Positions 62,344-64,000 of a DNA stretch of 64,000 nt are shown here, in pieces (position 1 is the first letter of the stretch; each line of letters opens with the position of its first letter). The position numbers were made by a program, and so were the translations under genes. The DNA is taken from assembly GCA_963812525.1 (NCBI GenBank), contig CAWEVL010000013.1, positions 1 through 64,000 of the forward strand, read 5' to 3'. The DNA is from Bog-756 sp963812525 (GTDB lineage: Bacteria > Actinomycetota > Acidimicrobiia > Acidimicrobiales > RAAP-2). The notes beneath the pieces were generated by a model. That model had not been told where the DNA came from, made no database searches, and saw only the letters and a program-made list of their open reading frames with translations.

Positions 62344-62735
62344 GCGAAGGCGGCGCCCACGGCTGCGGTGTCGAGGAGGGTGTCGACCGAGTGGATCTTG
62401 CCGTCGGCCGGCTGCCAGATCTGGACCTCCTCCATGTCCACCCCCCGCCCCTTGGGACTGGTGAAGGCCACAGGCAGCCAGGTGATGACCAGGTCCCCGT
62501 CGGACACCATGGCCTTCAGCGTGAAGTCGGAGAAGGTGACCTGGGCCAGCTCGGCGAAGAAGTCGGGCAGGCTCCGCTTGCCCTGGTAGACCCGGAGCCA
62601 GGGTGCCGCGTCGCGGTCGGCGGCGGTCACGGCCCAGCGGACGTCTTTGGACACCAGGCCCATGACGGCCAGGAGGTCGCCGGGCCCCAGGGCCTCGGTC
62701 AGGGTCTTGACGATGTCAGCGTTGGTCGGCACCAC
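62340..62735 (-). CDS. SnoaL/NTF2-like protein
   Basis: A 131-residue protein with the cone-like alpha+beta pattern: NADIVKTLTEALGPGDLLAV, MGLVSKDVRWAVTAADRDAA, LRVYQGKRSLPDFFAELAQV, FTLKAMVSDGDLVITWLPVA, VQIWQPADGKIHSVDTLLD. Members are ketosteroid-isomerase-like enzymes or ligand-binding proteins. GTG or ATG start at 62735; it is coupled to the glycosyltransferase downstream. Role unknown. Confidence 0.8.
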   Translation of the reverse strand: MVPTNADIVKTLTEALGPGDLLAVMGLVSKDVRWAVTAADRDAAPWLRVYQGKRSLPDFFAELAQVTFSDFTLKAMVSDGDLVITWLPVAFTSPKGRGVDMEEVQIWQPADGKIHSVDTLLDTAAVGAAFA

Positions 62736-62854
62736 TCACTCCTGTCGCTCGGTCGGCGCGGCTCCCGGCTCACCGGAGGTGTCGTCGGGCCGCACCCACC
62801 CGGAGCCCGCCTCCGCCAAGTTGAGCGTACGCGCCGGGGCCGGTCGACAGGGCG

Positions 62855-63511
62855 ATGTCCGGCCCCACGGTCCCCGTCCGGGTCATCGGTGGATCGACGG
62901 GCACCGGGTACACTCCGCAGGTTCACCTCCTCTTTGTCTGCACCGCAAACATCTGCCGCTCCCCGATGGCCGCCGCCCTGTTCGCCGAGCAGATCGAGCA
63001 CCGGTCCGACCCGGTCGAGGTGTCCTCGGCGGGCATCGCCGCCACCGGCCGGTTGGCCGACCGGCCGGTACCGGACGAGGTGCTCGAGGTGATGGCGCCC
63101 TACGGGATCGATCTCCGGGCCCACCGAAGCCGGGCCCTGACCCAGCCCCTGGTCGAACGGGCCGACCTGATCATCGGCATGGGCCGCCGCCACGTCCAGG
63201 AGGCGGTCCTCCTCGACCCGCCGAGCTGGCCTCAGTCGTTCATGCTCAAGGAGCTGGTCCGACGGGGGGTCCAACTGGGGCCTCGGCGCCCTGATCAGGG
63301 GTTCCGTTCGTGGATCGACGCAGCCCACGGGGATCGGACCCGCCAGGGGTTGGTCCGGCGGTCTTCGGTGGACGAGGTCGACGACCCCTACGGTCGGTCG
63401 CTGGCCCAGTACCAGGCCACGGCGACCGAGCTGGCCGAACTCACCGGCCAGCTGGCCTTGCTGCTGTGGCCGGACGGGGAGGTGAAACCCGACGCGGCCG
63501 TCCGCCCGTAG
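62855..63511 (+). CDS. Low-molecular-weight protein-tyrosine phosphatase
   Basis: A 218-residue phosphatase. The catalytic loop is Cys29-x5-Arg35-Ser in VCTANICRSPMAA, and the general acid is Asp177 in VDDPYGRS. EVSSAGIAATG and HRSRALTQPL are also conserved. The family norm is about 150-170 residues; an insertion (about residues 125-165) makes it longer. In exopolysaccharide clusters such enzymes dephosphorylate the Wzc-type autokinase, here encoded at 50498-52150. Divergent from the NTF2-like gene with a 119-bp gap. ATG 62855 is the only reasonable start. Confidence 0.9.
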   Translation: MSGPTVPVRVIGGSTGTGYTPQVHLLFVCTANICRSPMAAALFAEQIEHRSDPVEVSSAGIAATGRLADRPVPDEVLEVMAPYGIDLRAHRSRALTQPLVERADLIIGMGRRHVQEAVLLDPPSWPQSFMLKELVRRGVQLGPRRPDQGFRSWIDAAHGDRTRQGLVRRSSVDEVDDPYGRSLAQYQATATELAELTGQLALLLWPDGEVKPDAAVRP

Positions 63512-63684
63512 GGGCCGAGGAGCGCGGCCCGCGGCCCGTCCACCGGTCACGGGCAGCCGCGTCGACGACCGGTCGTCGACGCCTCCCGGTCACCGCGGTC
63601 GGAGGGGGCGAAGCCCAGATCGCGGGAGCGACCGCGTGGCCTGATCGATGTGCGACCGCGGGGTGCACGTGCGAACATGGCGGC

Positions 63685-64000
63685 GTGGTCGAAGGTTGCC
63701 GGATCAGAGAGCTTCCCGACGGTGGTCGGGAGTTCGTGCTCGAGGAGCCGGCCCTCTCGTTCATCCGGATCGACCACCAGTCGCGCCTGCGGTTCGGTCG
63801 CACCGAGGTGATGATCGGCAGCCCGTTCGTCTTGGAGCTGGGTGGGACGGTCCACCACCTGAGCCCGCAGCGGTGGGGATCCCTCGGGCCACTGGTGGCG
63901 TTGTACCCGAGCTCGATCCGGTGGCTGTGGAGCTCGGCCCAGGGTGAGTTGACGATGGTGTTCCAGCACGGGGCGGTGCTCACCGTCCCCGCCGACCCCG
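63685..64000 (+). CDS. Partial hypothetical protein, runs off the window
   Basis: A frame open from GTG 63685 to the window end (105 codons). It reads VEGCRIRELPDGGREFVLEE, SRLRFGRTEVMIGSPFVLEL, HHLSPQRWGSLGPLVALY and ELTMVFQHGAVLTVPAD, an all-beta pattern found in small actinobacterial proteins of unknown function (DUF6188-like). No signal peptide. The gap 63512-63684 shows no other feature. Confidence 0.55.
   Translation, partial: MVEGCRIRELPDGGREFVLEEPALSFIRIDHQSRLRFGRTEVMIGSPFVLELGGTVHHLSPQRWGSLGPLVALYPSSIRWLWSSAQGELTMVFQHGAVLTVPADP

Overview
The window is about 70% GC, packed with short-spaced operons, uses many GTG and a few TTG starts, and has many genes whose start codon lies 5-7 nt after a TANNNT hexamer, as in leaderless actinobacterial transcripts. 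Six 42-residue repeats with a GYW...DGG core (11241-12894), a B12-dependent ribonucleotide reductase, a class E sortase and an LPXTG protein fit a high-GC actinobacterium. The repeat type is common in the class Acidimicrobiia, so that class is my best guess, as inference. I saw no rRNA, tRNA, CRISPR array, insertion sequence or replication origin.

Layout. 1-10.8 kb is mixed housekeeping and catabolism: a Crp/Fnr regulator facing two tandem palindromes and a 55-codon ORF, a P-loop kinase, a secreted small protein, a zinc alcohol dehydrogenase with a VOC protein, a membrane transporter, an alpha/beta hydrolase, a DapB-like dehydrogenase, a GlxA/DJ-1 pair, panD and a P63C-domain protein. 10.8-13.1 kb holds a secreted repeat protein bracketed by five copies of a palindromic element. 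13.1-21 kb is an amine/amino-acid catabolic block around an Lrp regulator: FAD amine oxidoreductase, class III aminotransferase, aldehyde dehydrogenase, APC permease and alanine dehydrogenase. 21-38 kb holds mmsA, an acyl-CoA synthetase, hydrolases, queG, a glycosyltransferase, a PLP aminotransferase, an acetoacetate decarboxylase-TetR-SMP-30 operon, plsC, an ACT protein and glpK. 38-41.5 kb is nrdJ behind a promoter with two NrdR-type boxes. 41.6-45.4 kb encodes small membrane proteins, an LPXTG protein and its likely sortase.

45.6-63.5 kb is an exopolysaccharide cluster: a DUF4012 protein, at least six glycosyltransferases, a Wzc-like tyrosine autokinase, an O-antigen ligase/polymerase-like protein, a polyprenyl-phosphate sugar transferase and a low-molecular-weight tyrosine phosphatase that could counter the kinase. 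Inside it sit a dedicated AcpS-like transferase and an acyl carrier protein. They are followed by an apparent remnant of an acyl-CoA dehydrogenase joined to the C-terminal end of a GH2/beta-mannosidase, so a segment seems to have been lost there.

An overriding observation is that at least ten genes carry single-base frame changes, most explained by one extra base in a short G/C run. They hit unrelated genes and one gene carries two that compensate. This looks more like base-level sequence error than gene decay, and it should colour any reading of the 'broken' genes.
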